From: Geosiphon pyriformis
Lineage: Eukaryota > Glomeromycota > Glomeromycetes > Archaeosporales > Geosiphonaceae
Direction of reading: 5' to 3'
Assembly: GCA_016748015.1 (NCBI GenBank)
Contig: JAAOMT010000512.1
Span: forward strand, 140,263-204,262
Length of the DNA stretch: 64,000 bases
In this document: positions 49,066 through 62,200 of the stretch, piece after piece
Layout: the number at the start of each line of letters is the position of its first letter
Position numbering within the stretch: position 1 is the stretch's first letter
The notes under the pieces: generated by a model
The model's input: only the letters and a program-made list of their open reading frames with translations
What the model was told of the DNA's origin: nothing
Databases searched by the model: none
Position numbers and translations under genes: made by a program

Positions 49066-50018
49066 CATGAAATTATCTTATAATTCCTATCATTAATTAG
49101 CATATATTATCGTTTTAAATGATCACCTATTATATTAGCAAAAATGTCCGAAATTATCATTTAATTAATAACCCAAATTGTACACAACACCAATGTAACC
49201 TAATTGCGATGATCAATCATGCAATACCCCGAACTATGTAACATTCAAAAGGTTCACCAAAATTTGTAGAAATTTGCCGAAATAATTGATAGTTCACCGA
49301 AATATCTAATAGTTTGCCGAAATAACTTATAGTTTGCCAAAATGTATCTTTAGTTCAGCGAAATTGTAGAAAATAGCAAAGTTCGAGTTCATAGAATAGT
49401 GTTATGACAAGTTGTATAAAAGAAGAGCTTCTCTCTTCAAGAAAATGTATCTTACTTTAGATTTATCTTTTATAAACCATTTTTATACACACAAAAAGAA
49501 ATAAATATCAAATAATTCGAAAAACCAAATTCTCTAAATTATTGTACTTGGAAAATCCCCAAAACCCAACTAACATTTCGAAATTGATTAGCTACCAATT
49601 TCAGTAAACTGTTAGTAACTCCAGGCCTGGATAGAAAACGTTTCCCTTGATAAGATCCTATTTTTTTTACACTTCTTTTATTTTTCTTTCTTTTCTTATT
49701 ACAATCCTTAAAGTAGCCTACAGATGAGATTCCTATAGAAGAATTGACTTTCACAGCAAAGTAACTACACATTTTTTTTAGTGAGCTTCCAGATGAGCAA
49801 TTCCTGGGAAAGAGTTAATGTTTACTACAACGTAACTACATAAAGCAACTGGTATGGAATTGGCCATTCCATTCATAAGCCCAGCAAGTTCAAATTATAG
49901 GAGATAATTTAAAGATAAATTCAGTTACTGGAGGTTCAACCACATCCAGAAAACGTGAATTCACAGCAAATAAGTATCAACAACATTACAGAAAAGAGAC
50001 CAAAAACCTCCGGTAACA
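49034..50018 (+). repeat. 3' LTR of the young element (family 1)
   Basis: 985 bases, the same length as the 5' LTR, carrying the same TATA box and phased motif array. Followed by GTAC at 50019-50022. Confidence 0.95.
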
Positions 50019-50325
50019 GTACTAATTAATTAAGAAATTAAGTATTGAAATATTAATGTCAAGAATAATTTGATAAAAACCTGTGAAACAAAAATAAAAA
50101 CTTAAGAATATTTTACCAGAAGAGTATAATTGTCAGGTTTATGCTGAAAAAAAAAATTTGGAAAAATAACTACCAAATAAATTTCTGTTTATTATACAAA
50201 AAACTCAACTAAAACCTTTAAATTCAAAAATTTTCAAAAATTAACATTATAATTAGCCATTAAATACTAAGTTATAAGTTTGTTATTTATTTTAACACTC
50301 CTAATATTTATTTATAACAACATTA

Positions 50326-52424
50326 AAATAAAAAAAGTAATTTAATTTTTTATTTATTAATTTAGTTTTTGTAATTAAATAATATAATAATATAATTTAA
50401 AAAAATTACATTATAAAAATGTAATTTGTTTTGCTTTTATAATTAATTAAACTTATTTATATTAAGCAATATAATTAAATATTAATTTAATACAAATTTA
50501 ATAAATATGTTATTATTGTTATTATTTAAAATAAAAAACTATTATTTATAATTAAATTAATTTTAAGAAATATTTTTATGCAATTTTTTATTTTTGCTAT
50601 TGGTTTAATTATAAAAATTACTTTAAAAAAAGACAAAAAAATTTAGTTAATATTTTAAAATATGTATAAAGCTTATAATTCTGTTAATTGGAAATATTTA
50701 CAAAGAAGTTTACTAAAAATTAAAATATATAATAGCTTAAATTAAAGTAAAATTTTCTTTTTTTTTTATAACAAATTTTTTATAATTTTTTTTTGCATAA
50801 GATTAAACTATAAAAGTTTTTATTTAGTTATTATATAAATTTTAAATTTGTAATAAAAACAAATAAAATGAAGTATAATATAAGTCTGATTTTTTTTTGG
50901 CTATAAGTATTTTTGTTAATAATATAATATAAGTTAAAAACAGTTATACTATTACTTAAAATATTTTAAACATAAATAATAAATTTTTTAATATTATTAA
51001 TATTACAATTAATTTAGACAAAACTATTAATATATTTATTAATACAAAAATTAAAAATATTATGTTGATAATTTTATATAAGGCTATTTTAAATAAACAA
51101 TTCTCATATCTGGTTTTTGTAATGCTTTAATCTATTATAAATTATAAAATATAGTTTAGTTTTGTTAATAAAAGTATTTATAATTAATAAAATTGTTTAA
51201 ATAAAAAATATCTTAAATAAAAGACAAATTTGTTTTGTAATTTTCCAAATAATATTATGTATTACTTATTTTTTTATAATTTAAAATTTTTTAAGCAAGT
51301 TTAAGCTAAAAAAAAATTATATTGTTTGTGTTTTTTATTAATATTTCTGAGATATTGAATAAATTTTTCAAACATAAAATTTTAAATTTACAAATCTTTG
51401 GTTAGACTTTTTACAATCTATTGTATTTTTCTGTTAAATTCAAAAATTTTTTTTGTTGGTATTACCTATCTTTTTTTGTTCTATAAAGTTTTTTTTGCTG
51501 TTAATACATTTAATGTTTTTTAGCTTAAAAATTGTATTTTGGTTTTAAATATTTTGGGTCATTTGAAATACTTTAAAATAATTAAATTTTTTAAGTTTTT
51601 CAAAGTAATTTTTGCTAATTAATTTTTAAATAGTCATAATATATATTTTTTATGAAAAATTTTTAGTATTGAAAACATCTAAACTTTAGAAACTTTATTT
51701 TATTATGGTTTTTTTTGGTTTTAGAGTTTGTTATTATTAGTAATTTTGCCAGACTTTTTTTTTAAACAAATAGTTTTTTAGCTAATACAAATATATTAAA
51801 TTCAAAAAAAATTGTTACTATATATTTTGATTTAATAAAAACTAATATATTAAATTTTATTGTTTTTATAAATAACTTAATAAAAAGATTTGGTTTAACT
51901 TTTATTAAGAATAATACTAAAGTTTATTTTAATAATTTGAAAAAAAAGATTAGAATTAAGATCTATAATCTTTTATTTTTAATTTTAGTTAAGTTATAAA
52001 TAATACTATTAGTTTTTAAATATATATTAATTTTTGCTAATATTTTAATATATTTAAATATTCAAACTGTTTTAGATACATGTTAAATTGAATTGAATTT
52101 ATTTATATTAAACTTTTGCAATCTATGTTAAATTAAACATTATTATATTGTTAATATTATTAAGAATAAAAACATTTTTATAAAATAAATTAAAATTAAA
52201 AAACATTCTAATATTTAAAGTAATGAATATATTAACAAACTAGTAAATAGTGTATTATTTTTAGAACTAAGATTACTTTTTAATATTAAAAATAATTTTT
52301 AGTTACAAATAACAATGTTATTTTAAATAATACTTGTTATTTTATAAAGTTATTAAGTAACATTATTTATTAAGTATTTTAAAAAATAAGTTTTAATATT
52401 AACATTGTTAATATTTTTTGCCAA
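50326..52424 (+). pseudogene. AT-rich DNA with a probable non-LTR reverse transcriptase fragment
   Basis: At about 50660-50745 one frame reads MYKAYNSVNWKYLQRSLLKI, resembling the DxxKAYDSVNW RT motif of LINE-type elements with Asp lost to Tyr/Asn. More protein-like but broken frames continue to about 52000. No ends are visible. The rest is featureless A/T. Confidence 0.45.
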
Positions 52425-53403
52425 TATTACCTAAATAAAAAAGCCAATCCAAAAAATATTGAAAAAAATGTGATTAAAAACATAATAACTTAGAAAAATG
52501 TGATAATGTGAAATAATACAAAATAATATATTATAATACAAAATAACATGAGATAATACGCAATAATGTAAAATAATTAACTATAATATAAGATAACTAA
52601 TTATAGTATAAAAAAATAAAGCAACAACAAAAATAGTAAACAATAGCTAGTAATAATAAGCAATTAAAAACAATTTTATAAAATTAGAAATATGTATAAA
52701 AACAAGTAGTTTTAACAAAAAAAAAACAAACAAACAGAGAAACAAACAAATAGAAAAAAATTTTTTTTACTCATATCTGTTAAATCTATTTTATCTATAT
52801 ATCTATATTATTTCAAATAAAAAAAATATTCAAAACCCAAATTCACTCATATATAATCTACAAATTTTATATTTAACTTGAATTAATTATTTTTTTATTT
52901 TTGTTCTTAATCAGATTCTCTTAGCATAAAACTATTCTAAACAATAATGATTTAAACCAATTGTTTTTAATCATAGTAATTGACAAAACTAATTTTCTTT
53001 TATTTTTATTTTTATTTTTTTTTTGTGGAGCAGCAACATTGTAAAATTAACTGTCTAAGAATAGACTTCATAATAGCTTAATAAAAAAAAGAAACTTTTT
53101 CTAAAATTGAATATTAATATTATCTTGTTAGCTTACTAGAAAAGTAAAAAAACACCACCAAATCCTAGCAATTGTATTTAACTAACTTGAAAAAAATAAC
53201 TTATCTACTTAAGCCATAAACAGCCAAAACATATTTTTGTGTTTTATAACTAAAGAACTCTATAGGTAAAATTAGTAAAAACTTTTAAAGACTAATATTA
53301 ATAACTTATTTTAAGTATTTAGAATAAAAATTTTCAGGCTTCTCTTATCTAAATTTAGAGCACCAAACATTATTACAATATCCTATCAAGTTTATTCATA
53401 ATA
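52425..53403 (+). repeat. 5' LTR of family 3 element (decayed)
   Basis: Starts TATTACC (TGTTACC mutated) and ends CATAATA. It aligns with the solo LTR at 29813-30800 along its length. Left flank CCAA against TCAA after 57837 fits a decayed 4-base target duplication. Confidence 0.7.
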
Positions 53404-56048
53404 TTTAATGCTTTCTATAAGATTATAAAATCCACAAAGACAAAACATTCCAAAAATTCACCAAAGTAATAACTATTAGAACTATAAAAAAAAATCACTT
53501 ATTGTATAGAAAAGCATTATTTTAACACTTTATAGAAGACTTAAGAATACTAATAAAAACTGTTACTGTAAAAAGTAATTTTTGTTACTATGTATATGCC
53601 AAAGTTGACTACTTACTAAGCCAAACAATAAACACAGAAAAACTTGGAGAATAAATTCATTAAAAATTACTATTATATTTAACTTTAACTATTACTTGGA
53701 CAATAGCCAAGACTCTTTTTATAATTGATTAAAAAATGAAAAAATACATAACAAAACAGTACTTTTAAGTAAAAAAAAAGATATACATAATAAAATATTT
53801 ATTTGCAATAATTTTTATACAAAGTATATTATAAAAAAGGAGCCAGAAATACCAATGTTAACAGTTTATTAAGAATAATGCAAATCTGATTTCAAATCTA
53901 TGAACATGACTACTTACCAGCAATTATACCAGTATTTATTAACACTATAGTTTAAGAAAAAATTATCTTAATAGAAACAAAATATTATATGGATACAAAC
54001 TTACAATTATTTTATTCAAAACAATTAACTATATTATCAAGAATGCCAAAATTACATTACCTCATAATAAATTATAAAAGACAATGAAAAAAAAACTGTT
54101 TTATATAACATGCACTCTAATCCAATTATAGAACACTTTAACAAAAACATTACTTTGGAAAAAACAATAAATCTATATTATTGGCCAACAATATATAAAA
54201 ATATTTTTAAGTATATTATCAATTGTAACTTATGCCAATAGAAAAAAAGAGCCAAAACCACAGAACCACTTCAATTTATTCTAATTAAAAATTTATTTAA
54301 TAGAATTGAAATTAATTTGGTTGGTTTTCTCTTAATTACATCCAAAAAAAATTGTTATATTATTGTAACTGTAAACTATCTTACCAAATGGTCTGAAGTC
54401 AATACTATTCTAATAGCCAAAACTATTTTAGTGGCCAATACTAAAACAGTAGCCAAATTTGTGTATTAAGATTTAATTTGCTAATATAAATGTCTAAAAA
54501 AATTATTATTTAACCAAAAAACTTATTTTATTAATAATATGTTAATCAAACTAAGCTAAAAATTTAGAATAAAATGACTATTATTATTACTATATTACTT
54601 ATAAACAAATAAACTGATAGAAAAATTTAACTGAATATTGTGTAAAGCATTAGCAAAAATAAGTTATAAAAATATGTAAAAATAAGACTTATTTATATTT
54701 TTTGTATTATTTGCATACTGAACATTAAAACAAAATACTATTCAGTTCATATTATTCAAACTAGTCTATAGAAGAAAAGCCATCCTACTTATTAAATAAA
54801 AAATATCTTATTTCTTGACAAAAACAATCATTGAAGAGAATTTTAAAGTTATTTTATACCAAAAAACATATTAGCTTATAAAAACATTAGAAAATAATTA
54901 TAAAACAACAGCTAACAATATTAATAATACTTAGAAACAACAAAAAAAAAGACATAATAATTATCTATCTGATCAACCAATTGAATTTAAGATTGGAAAC
55001 AAAGTATTATTATATTATACTAAAACTAAAAAACAGTAAAGTAAAAATTTTGACCCAAAATAAGATAAACTATTTTATATATACGAAGTTTTAGGCAATA
55101 GAGCTTACAAATTATAATTAAAAAACAAAATTTTAAAGAAAGTAACACATAAAAATTAACTGAAAATTTATTATACTAATTAAAAATTATCATTATTTAT
55201 ATCTTAACTAGAAACACAAATTCTATTAATCAGACCAGAAAATATATTATGAGATTTAAAACCAATTATTGTTATCAAAATATAATTAACATATGACAAT
55301 TTAAATTGAAAAATTTAAGTATATAAAAAAATCAAAACAACAGAAAAAAAAAATATTAAAACTTTTACCAAGAATCTTTCAGATCAAATTTTAAAACTTT
55401 TAAAACAACTATTTAAAGCAATTCAACAATTTATAATACCAATAGAAATTATAATTAATAGAAAAAAGATATAATACAAAAATTTGTGTAAAAAAAAAGT
55501 GGATAAGAGTTTAACTAGAGCTGAGTATTCCTATTTTTATAAATAATTAAGAGAGAAAAAAAAAAGATATATGTTAAACAAAGCTTAACAAAATTAAAAA
55601 AATTTAAGTAAGTTAATCTTAGAATCAATAACAGAAAAATAAAAACTAAAAATCTCCAAAATATGAAAAAAAAAACTTTTACTAATATACTGGTTTTTTA
55701 AAATTGGCAAAAAATTCGACCTATAAACACTATATCTAAATATCAACAAATAAACATTCAACAAAAAAGCTCTAAAACAAGTAAAAAAATTTGTTAAAAA
55801 AAATAATCTAATGCTGTACTACAAAGCAACATATTAATTATATTTAGCATTCAAATATTGTTTAGCAATATTATTAAACAGTTTACTAAAATTTATTATA
55901 GTTAACAACATAAGATAAATGACAAATACATAGTTTAAAAATTTATAAAAAGCAATATTTGACACAACAATTAAATATTATACCAAAAAAACAATTTTTA
56001 TAAATACATACAATTTTGCAAAAACTTAATTCTAAAAGAAAGAGATAA
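53404..56048 (+). pseudogene. Decayed family 3 internal region: integrase and third ORF
   Basis: Much shorter than the other elements; protease, dUTPase and RT are not recognisable and appear deleted. Integrase is clear at 54105-54800: NMHSNPIIEHFNKN, CNLCQ, VNYLTKWSEV (catalytic Asp now Asn). Third-ORF homology runs 55370-55960: LSDQILKLLKQLFKAIQQF, FFKIGKKFDL, MTNTXFKNL. Confidence 0.65.
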
Positions 56049-57837
56049 TATTACTTAAATAGAAAAACCAATTTGAAAAATATTGAAAAAAATATGATTA
56101 AAAATGTAATAACTTAGAAAAACATAATAACATAAAATAATACAAAATAATATGTAATAACACAAAATAATACATAATAATATGAAATAACTAGCTATAA
56201 TATAAGATAACTAGTTATAATATAAAAAAATGAAGCAACAACAAAAATAATAAGTAATAATTAGTAATAATAAGTAATTAAAAACAATCTTGTAAAACTA
56301 GAAATATATATAAAAACAAGTAGTTTTAGCAGAAAAAAAAAGACAAACAAATAGAAAAATATATCTTTTTACTCATATTTGTTAAATTCATTTTATTTAT
56401 ATATTTATATTACTTCAAATAAAGAAAATATTTAAAATTCAATCTTATTTATACATAATTCACAAATTTTGTGTTTAATCTAAACTAATTATTCTCTTAT
56501 TTTTGTTTTCAGTTAGATGTTTTTAACATAAAACTGCATTAAACAATAATAACTTAAACCAATTGCTTTTGATTACTGTAATTAACAAAACCAATTTTTT
56601 TTATTTTTTATTTTTTTTTTTTGTAAAGCAACAATATTGTAAAATCAATTGTTTGAGAATAGATTTTATGATAACTTGGTAAAAAAAAACTTTTCTTAAA
56701 ATTGAATATTAATATTATTTTGTTAGTTTACCAAAAAAGTAAAAAAATATTACTAAATTTTAATGACTGTACTCAATTAGCTCAAAGAAAATAGCTTATC
56801 TATTTAAATTACAAATAGCCAAAACACTTTTTTGTATCTTATAAATAAAAAACTCTATGAATAAAATTAATAAAAATCTTCAGAAACTAATATTAATAAC
56901 TCATTGTTACTCATAAAAAAAAAACAGATATAGAAAATAGCAGACCAATAAGAAAATAGTATTTAGCATGTGAACACATTGTTCAGCAATGTGGAGCAAT
57001 GTCAGAAAACATGGCATATTGCTCAGCAATGGGGAGCAATGTCAGAAAAAATGGCACATTGTTCAAAAAATCATAGTACATTATTTAGGAATGTGAGCGA
57101 TCTCATAGAACATCAATTATGTATATATAATAGTAGCATTAGAAGTAGAAAGAGCAGAATCTTTTTATTAGAGACATCTTAGTTTAGATTTAATCTAAGC
57201 AACCTTCCATTTACAAATATTAATAAATAATTATTTATTATCTCAATTTACTCTTTACTATCAACACTTCATGTTGATAATAACTGAAACTTGATCACAC
57301 TGGAACAATAGCTCTTGATTATGGCTATTGATAAGATACTAACTTGTAATTGCTTTTACTTGTTTTTTTATTTTCTTTTAGTTTCTTTCATTTTCTTTTA
57401 TTTCTTTTGTTATTTCTTTGGTTTTACTAAATTGATTAAGGATTAAGTACTAAGTTACAGACATCATAGGAACTGGTAAAAGACCCATGAAACAAGGGTA
57501 GAACACTCATATATTTGAGGATAGCTTACCAGAAAGATTACCGGCCACCACACTGAGAAAGAAATTTGATGAAACTATGGTTTTGAGAAGCTACAGATAA
57601 AAAACCATCAACTAAATTTCTGTTTATTATACAAAGAACTCCATACCAAAACCTTCAGATATCAACACCAGAAAACCAACCAAGCACTAAGTTATAAATT
57701 TGTTATTTGACTTAAGATCCCAAATAATTATCTGTAACATTATCTTAAATATTTAGAATAAAAACCTTCAGACTTCCTTTATCTAAATTTAAAGCACCAA
57801 ATATTATCACAATATCTTACTAAATTTACTTATAACA
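56049..57837 (+). repeat. 3' LTR of family 3 element, split by a family 2 LTR
   Basis: The left part from 56049 matches 52425 onward. After the insert, TATCTTAAATATTTAG (57740) resumes the family 3 sequence and runs to CTTATAACA at 57837. Confidence 0.65.
56969..57739 (+). mobile_element. Family 2 LTR copy 4 (best preserved) with U3 subrepeats
   Basis: TGTGAACACATTG to ATCTGTAACA, 771 bases and much richer in G/C than the other copies. Its first 100 bases hold two roughly 40-base subrepeats containing AGCAATGTCAGAAAA. About 60 bases of preceding purine-rich internal sequence came with it, so it is a truncated element and not a clean solo LTR. The 70-codon frame at 56970 is a repeat translation. 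Confidence 0.65.
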
Positions 57838-58648
57838 TCAATAATATTAATTAAATTGTTTTTTTTTTGGTATAACACTTTAATTTATATATAATCTTAA
57901 AGTATATTAGCAAAATTTTAATATGTTTATGTATTTATATACTGAAAACTCTGTACAAATAGCTTTTTGTTATTACTAAAAGGAGATTATATAACAAATA
58001 TTATTTTAATATATTATATATAAACTATAATAAAATAAAAACATTTAATTACAACTTTGTTTGTTGTTCTAATTTTTTTATTTATATAAGTTTACTAATT
58101 AATAAATAAGTTTTTAAAAGTTTTTAATTGGCATTAGCTTGGTTTTTTTAGTTATTCTTTAATCTTTGGTTTTTTGTATTAATGATAATAGTTTTTACAT
58201 GATTTTATATAAAAGCTTTGTGTTTAATTTTTAAATAATTGAAACCAAGTCTGTTTTTGCTAATAGCAAGTTGGTTTTGTTATACTTAATTAATTTTATT
58301 CAAAGTTTAATTGTTAATCATAAAAAAAAAATATGATTGTTCAATTTTAAGTCTTATGTTTTTATAAAAAAAAATAGTTCTTTGCTTAGTAGTAAATCAA
58401 ATAAATTTTTTATTCAAAGTTTTTGGTTTATGGTTTTAAAAAATAGCATATTTATTAAGTATAATTAAAAATTAAGTGATTAATTTTGGTTCTAAAATTA
58501 AATATTTATTTTTTATTAATGCTAATCTTAATGTTTCTGTTAATATAGCTGTATAATATTGTCTTGACTGGTTAAGTGGCTGGTTAGATGTAATAAGTAC
58601 ATAAATTATATTTAATTTAAAACTTAAAGCAGTTATATCATATTGGAT
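57838..58648 (+). pseudogene. AT-rich DNA; tail fragment of a zinc-knuckle retroelement ORF
   Basis: The end (58555-58630, GACTGGTTAAGTGGCTGGTTAGATG, and a TATTTAATTTA tail) resembles the tails of copies A and B (for example 9765-9830). The rest is degraded. Confidence 0.4.
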
Positions 58649-58856
58649 NNNNNNNNNNNNNNNNNNNNNNNNNNNNNNNNNNNNNNNNNNNNNNNNNNNN
58701 NNNNNNNNNNNNNNNNNNNNNNNNNNNNNNNNNNNNNNNNNNNNNNNNNNNNNNNNNNNNNNNNNNNNNNNNNNNNNNNNNNNNNNNNNNNNNNNNNNNN
58801 NNNNNNNNNNNNNNNNNNNNNNNNNNNNNNNNNNNNNNNNNNNNNNNNNNNNNNNN
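58649..58856. other. Assembly gap (N run)
   Basis: 208 unknown bases between decayed repeat DNA and the unique 3' flank of cullin-4. Frames reported through it are meaningless. Confidence 0.95.
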
Positions 58857-59288
58857 TTATTAACAATGTTTATCTAATTTTTAATTAGCGATTTGAGACG
58901 AACTATAATCCCAAATATAAGCAAACACGAAAAAAGAAGTAAACTGATTTTCAAGTCCTTTGGGCATTATACAAGAGAACAGAGAACGACAAATAGTCAC
59001 TTTAATCCATTATGCACATCCCCACTTTACCTTGCTTATTTGGATTTAGTTTCTTGAAAGTAAATTTCCGGATCTAAGGCTCTAATAACATACGTTGGCA
59101 TGTTCAAGAATCTCTCTGAGCTTAATTATAAAGCGCAAACACCCAATTCGATGACCATTTTGGGTGCTTCAGGAGGTATCAAACAGGCACTGTCCAAAAT
59201 TATGGTGATCAAACGTTTGGAAATTTCAATAAAATAATTAAAATAATTACCAGAAACCGTATGATTATTATAAAGTAATCTGCCATTA
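58857..59288. other. 3' flank of cullin-4, no gene
   Basis: Unique sequence of normal composition. No open frame or RNA gene is recognised. Confidence 0.5.
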
Positions 59289-62200
59289 TTATGCCAAATA
59301 TATTATTTTATTTTTGTCTTCTTTGTCTCTCTCCAAATATTCTCGATCGATCAAAGATTCAATTCGTTTTTTAATATCCGGTACCTTAGATGTAAGAAAC
59401 AGTAAGTTTGATTTAAATTCAGATTTTAGGGCAGGCCAGAGTAAGGCTTACTTGAGCTTGAAATTTCAACTGCTTAATAAGCTCTGATACCAGCTGGTTG
59501 TGACCAAGTTTCTTTCTCATTTTCATAATTCGTACAAGGGCTGCATCTACTTGATACTGGCGATCAAGGAATACACGCTCAGTTGTCATCTGGTTTTCCT
59601 CAGTCTAACAGATGAAAAAATCTCTTAGAAAAACCCACTCGAGAAAATATCAAGTTGCAAAATATAAGGCTAAATTTTGTGTGAATTTGGAATACCGTTT
59701 CCTTAAGTTGAATTGAATTGATCTTAATACGAGTCAATTTATCTTCAAAGTCCTTATTGAAATAAAATTCATCATCTGTATTAATTTCGCGGCTTTTTGG
59801 ATGTTTTAAGAGGACTCTGGTTTTGCCACATGCAAGTGATTGAAGGGTACGATCGAGTTCTTTTTGCTCTAAATTAATAGAAATTGTATAAGCTTTAGTT
59901 TTCCAATACAAGAGACGTATTTTGAGAAAGATTACTCACCAATTCTCGATGATTCCTTGATCTCATTATATGAGAGTTTACCATCTGTTGAATCGTTAAA
60001 AAGTAACAAGACCACAGCTTGAAAGAGACTAACAACTAAGTCTTTTTTTTTCTATGTTTTTAAATATTTGAAGAGTTAATCAAGTAGACGTCGTATAAAA
60101 AAACAATTATTTTTGAATAATCAAACCCTAGGAAAATTGGCCCCTAGTACGCAGGTTCCTAAAGAATTTTGCCATTTAAGGTTACGGCCAGCGTATTTAA
60201 GGAGATAAAACTCTTGAAATATTTTTTGACAATCGGTAATCTAAAAATTAATTAAATTAAATTAACTTTTAAGTTACAAATTAAACCACAAAATACTTGG
60301 AATGATGAGAAAGTTTATATTACTTGCGTGGGAATATTCGCTTCAGAGGGTGGATATGTCGGCCAAAAACCTTGTGTCAATACATTAACATCCATTTCTA
60401 TTTTTGATTGAGCAATTTGGGCAGCCAGCTTGGAAGACTAAATTTATTTTTGACGAAATTTGATCAGAAGTTTATTATGAATAAGCAGATGCAAATACTT
60501 ACACGGAATGTTCGAACGATTTCACGCGAGAGATCGATGTCCTTGAACATTCCTTCCAGTTTACTTGTAAATCCTGCGCCACATTCTGAAAAATTACAAT
60601 ATAACATTATGTGAGACTCATATAATATATTCCCGATTTTTATATGAAAATAAATACCTTGCTTTAGACGAGATAGCATGCTTTTCTCAGCATCTTTAGA
60701 TGCACTTCTGTTTAAAAGTAGACGCTTTGCCAAATCCCTTTTATAAAACGCTTCAAATATATCTTTGCCTATTCGCGAAGCATAAAGAAGTCGAAATATT
60801 AATGGAAGATTATGAGATTTTTGTTCGACATTCCTTTATAAGGTACCTTGAATGTATCTGAACAAAAGGAGAGCATCATCCATAATTTGATCCATTTCTT
60901 CTTCATTTATACCCTTGTGGGCTCGCAACTTACGATCCAAATATTTGGCTAAAGAAACAATTCAGCATAATTTCATAACCACAAATATTGAATAATGTGA
61001 AGACCCACCGATCAGTTCGGCAGGTTTATTCTGCCTCTGATTGATAAAGTTCTCAAAGCTTTCTTTTAAAGTGTTATTAAAAGTGGGATTATTATGAAAT
61101 GAACTTCGAACTACATCGTCCATCTTTCTTTTCAATTCCAACATCTCCTCGACCATTTGGGAATCTTTAGTATCATCAGTGACAATATCTGCGCCAACTT
61201 TCTAGAAATTAACAATTCAGAAAAATAACCTATCCCAAAATCTTATGTTAATCGAAAAATATGGATTACCTTTATGTATAGACCAAAGCAAAAACGAAGT
61301 TTATCCAGTGCATTTATCTGAGATAACAAATTATATAGTAGAGCGAGATCAGCTAATTGTTCTTGTGTCATCATCATGGGAAATCCTAATTCAATTAGAA
61401 AAACTTGAGTATTTTTCTTGTAAGAAAATAAATAACAAGAAAATAGTCATAATAAGAAAGGGAATTTATCAACCTCTTTCCAAGATCACATCTAGATGGC
61501 GTTGCAATAATCTCGCTTCGACTGCATTTGCTAAACCTTTCTTTGTTTTCCGATCCAGATATGCCCTGTTCCTATCTTCTTCTTCCTGTAGCCGATTTTG
61601 AACATGGCGAAGATATTGCGGTATTTCCCAAACATCTATCAAACGATTACCTTCTGCCTCATAATAATCAAGAGTTGCATCCAAAAAACCCTGCTCGAAG
61701 CCTTTAAAATACAAAGAAAGATCGATATACATGCGTATGAGCGAATGTAGGAGACTTCGATCAACACGTTCACCATCCCTATTGTTCAAAATAAATCCAA
61801 ACAATATCAATTATCAGAATGACAATCTATATATACTAAAGCAATATCTAATTTAATACCTTTCTCTTGCTATCAATATAAGTAAGCCTTGGCTGGTTTT
61901 TTGTTTTAAGGGACCGCTTGAAGACATAATGTGTGTTCTAAATACATCAAGACCCATATCCCTAAAAATTTCAATAAAATTATTTCAGTGAATAATTGAA
62001 TGTTTTAAAAGCACATTGGGTAAAGTGTACCATAAAGATGCTACTCCCGATGTTTGAAGAACATAAGTACGATCAAGATATAGGAATATACTTCGCAGTA
62101 ATCCCTAAATAAAAAATCAAACAGTTTAATATTATTAGACTTCGCAGAACAACCGTTTTTAAAAAAGTGAAATACCATTTGTTGTTGATGATCTAACCAG

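Larger units (their letters stand above)
40319..50018 (+). mobile_element. Young Ty3/gypsy LTR retrotransposon with dUTPase and third ORF
   Basis: A full-length element of 9700 bases (with a gap) flanked by GTAC at 40315-40318 and 50019-50022. It has two 985-base LTRs, PBS-like sequence at 41304, PPT at 49021-49030, gag, protease, Cys-rich segment, dUTPase, RT-RNase H, integrase and a third ORF. RT-RNase H before integrase places it in Ty3/gypsy (Metaviridae). It has at least ten in-frame stops and cannot make its polyprotein as it stands. Confidence 0.92.
39850..50325 (+). repeat. LTR of family 2, copy 3, interrupted by the young element
   Basis: The left part (about 39850-40318) and right part (50023 to about 50325) align with LTR copy 1 as one continuous sequence once 40319-50018 and one GTAC are removed. 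The exact left edge is too decayed to fix. Probable 3' LTR of the decayed family 2 element. Confidence 0.65.

Noticed and set aside
56965-57100. CRISPR-like array
   Set aside because: The repeats are two imperfect subrepeats inside a fungal LTR with no regular spacers; the organism is a eukaryote.
58633-58888. Frames through the N run
   Set aside because: Made almost entirely of unknown bases.
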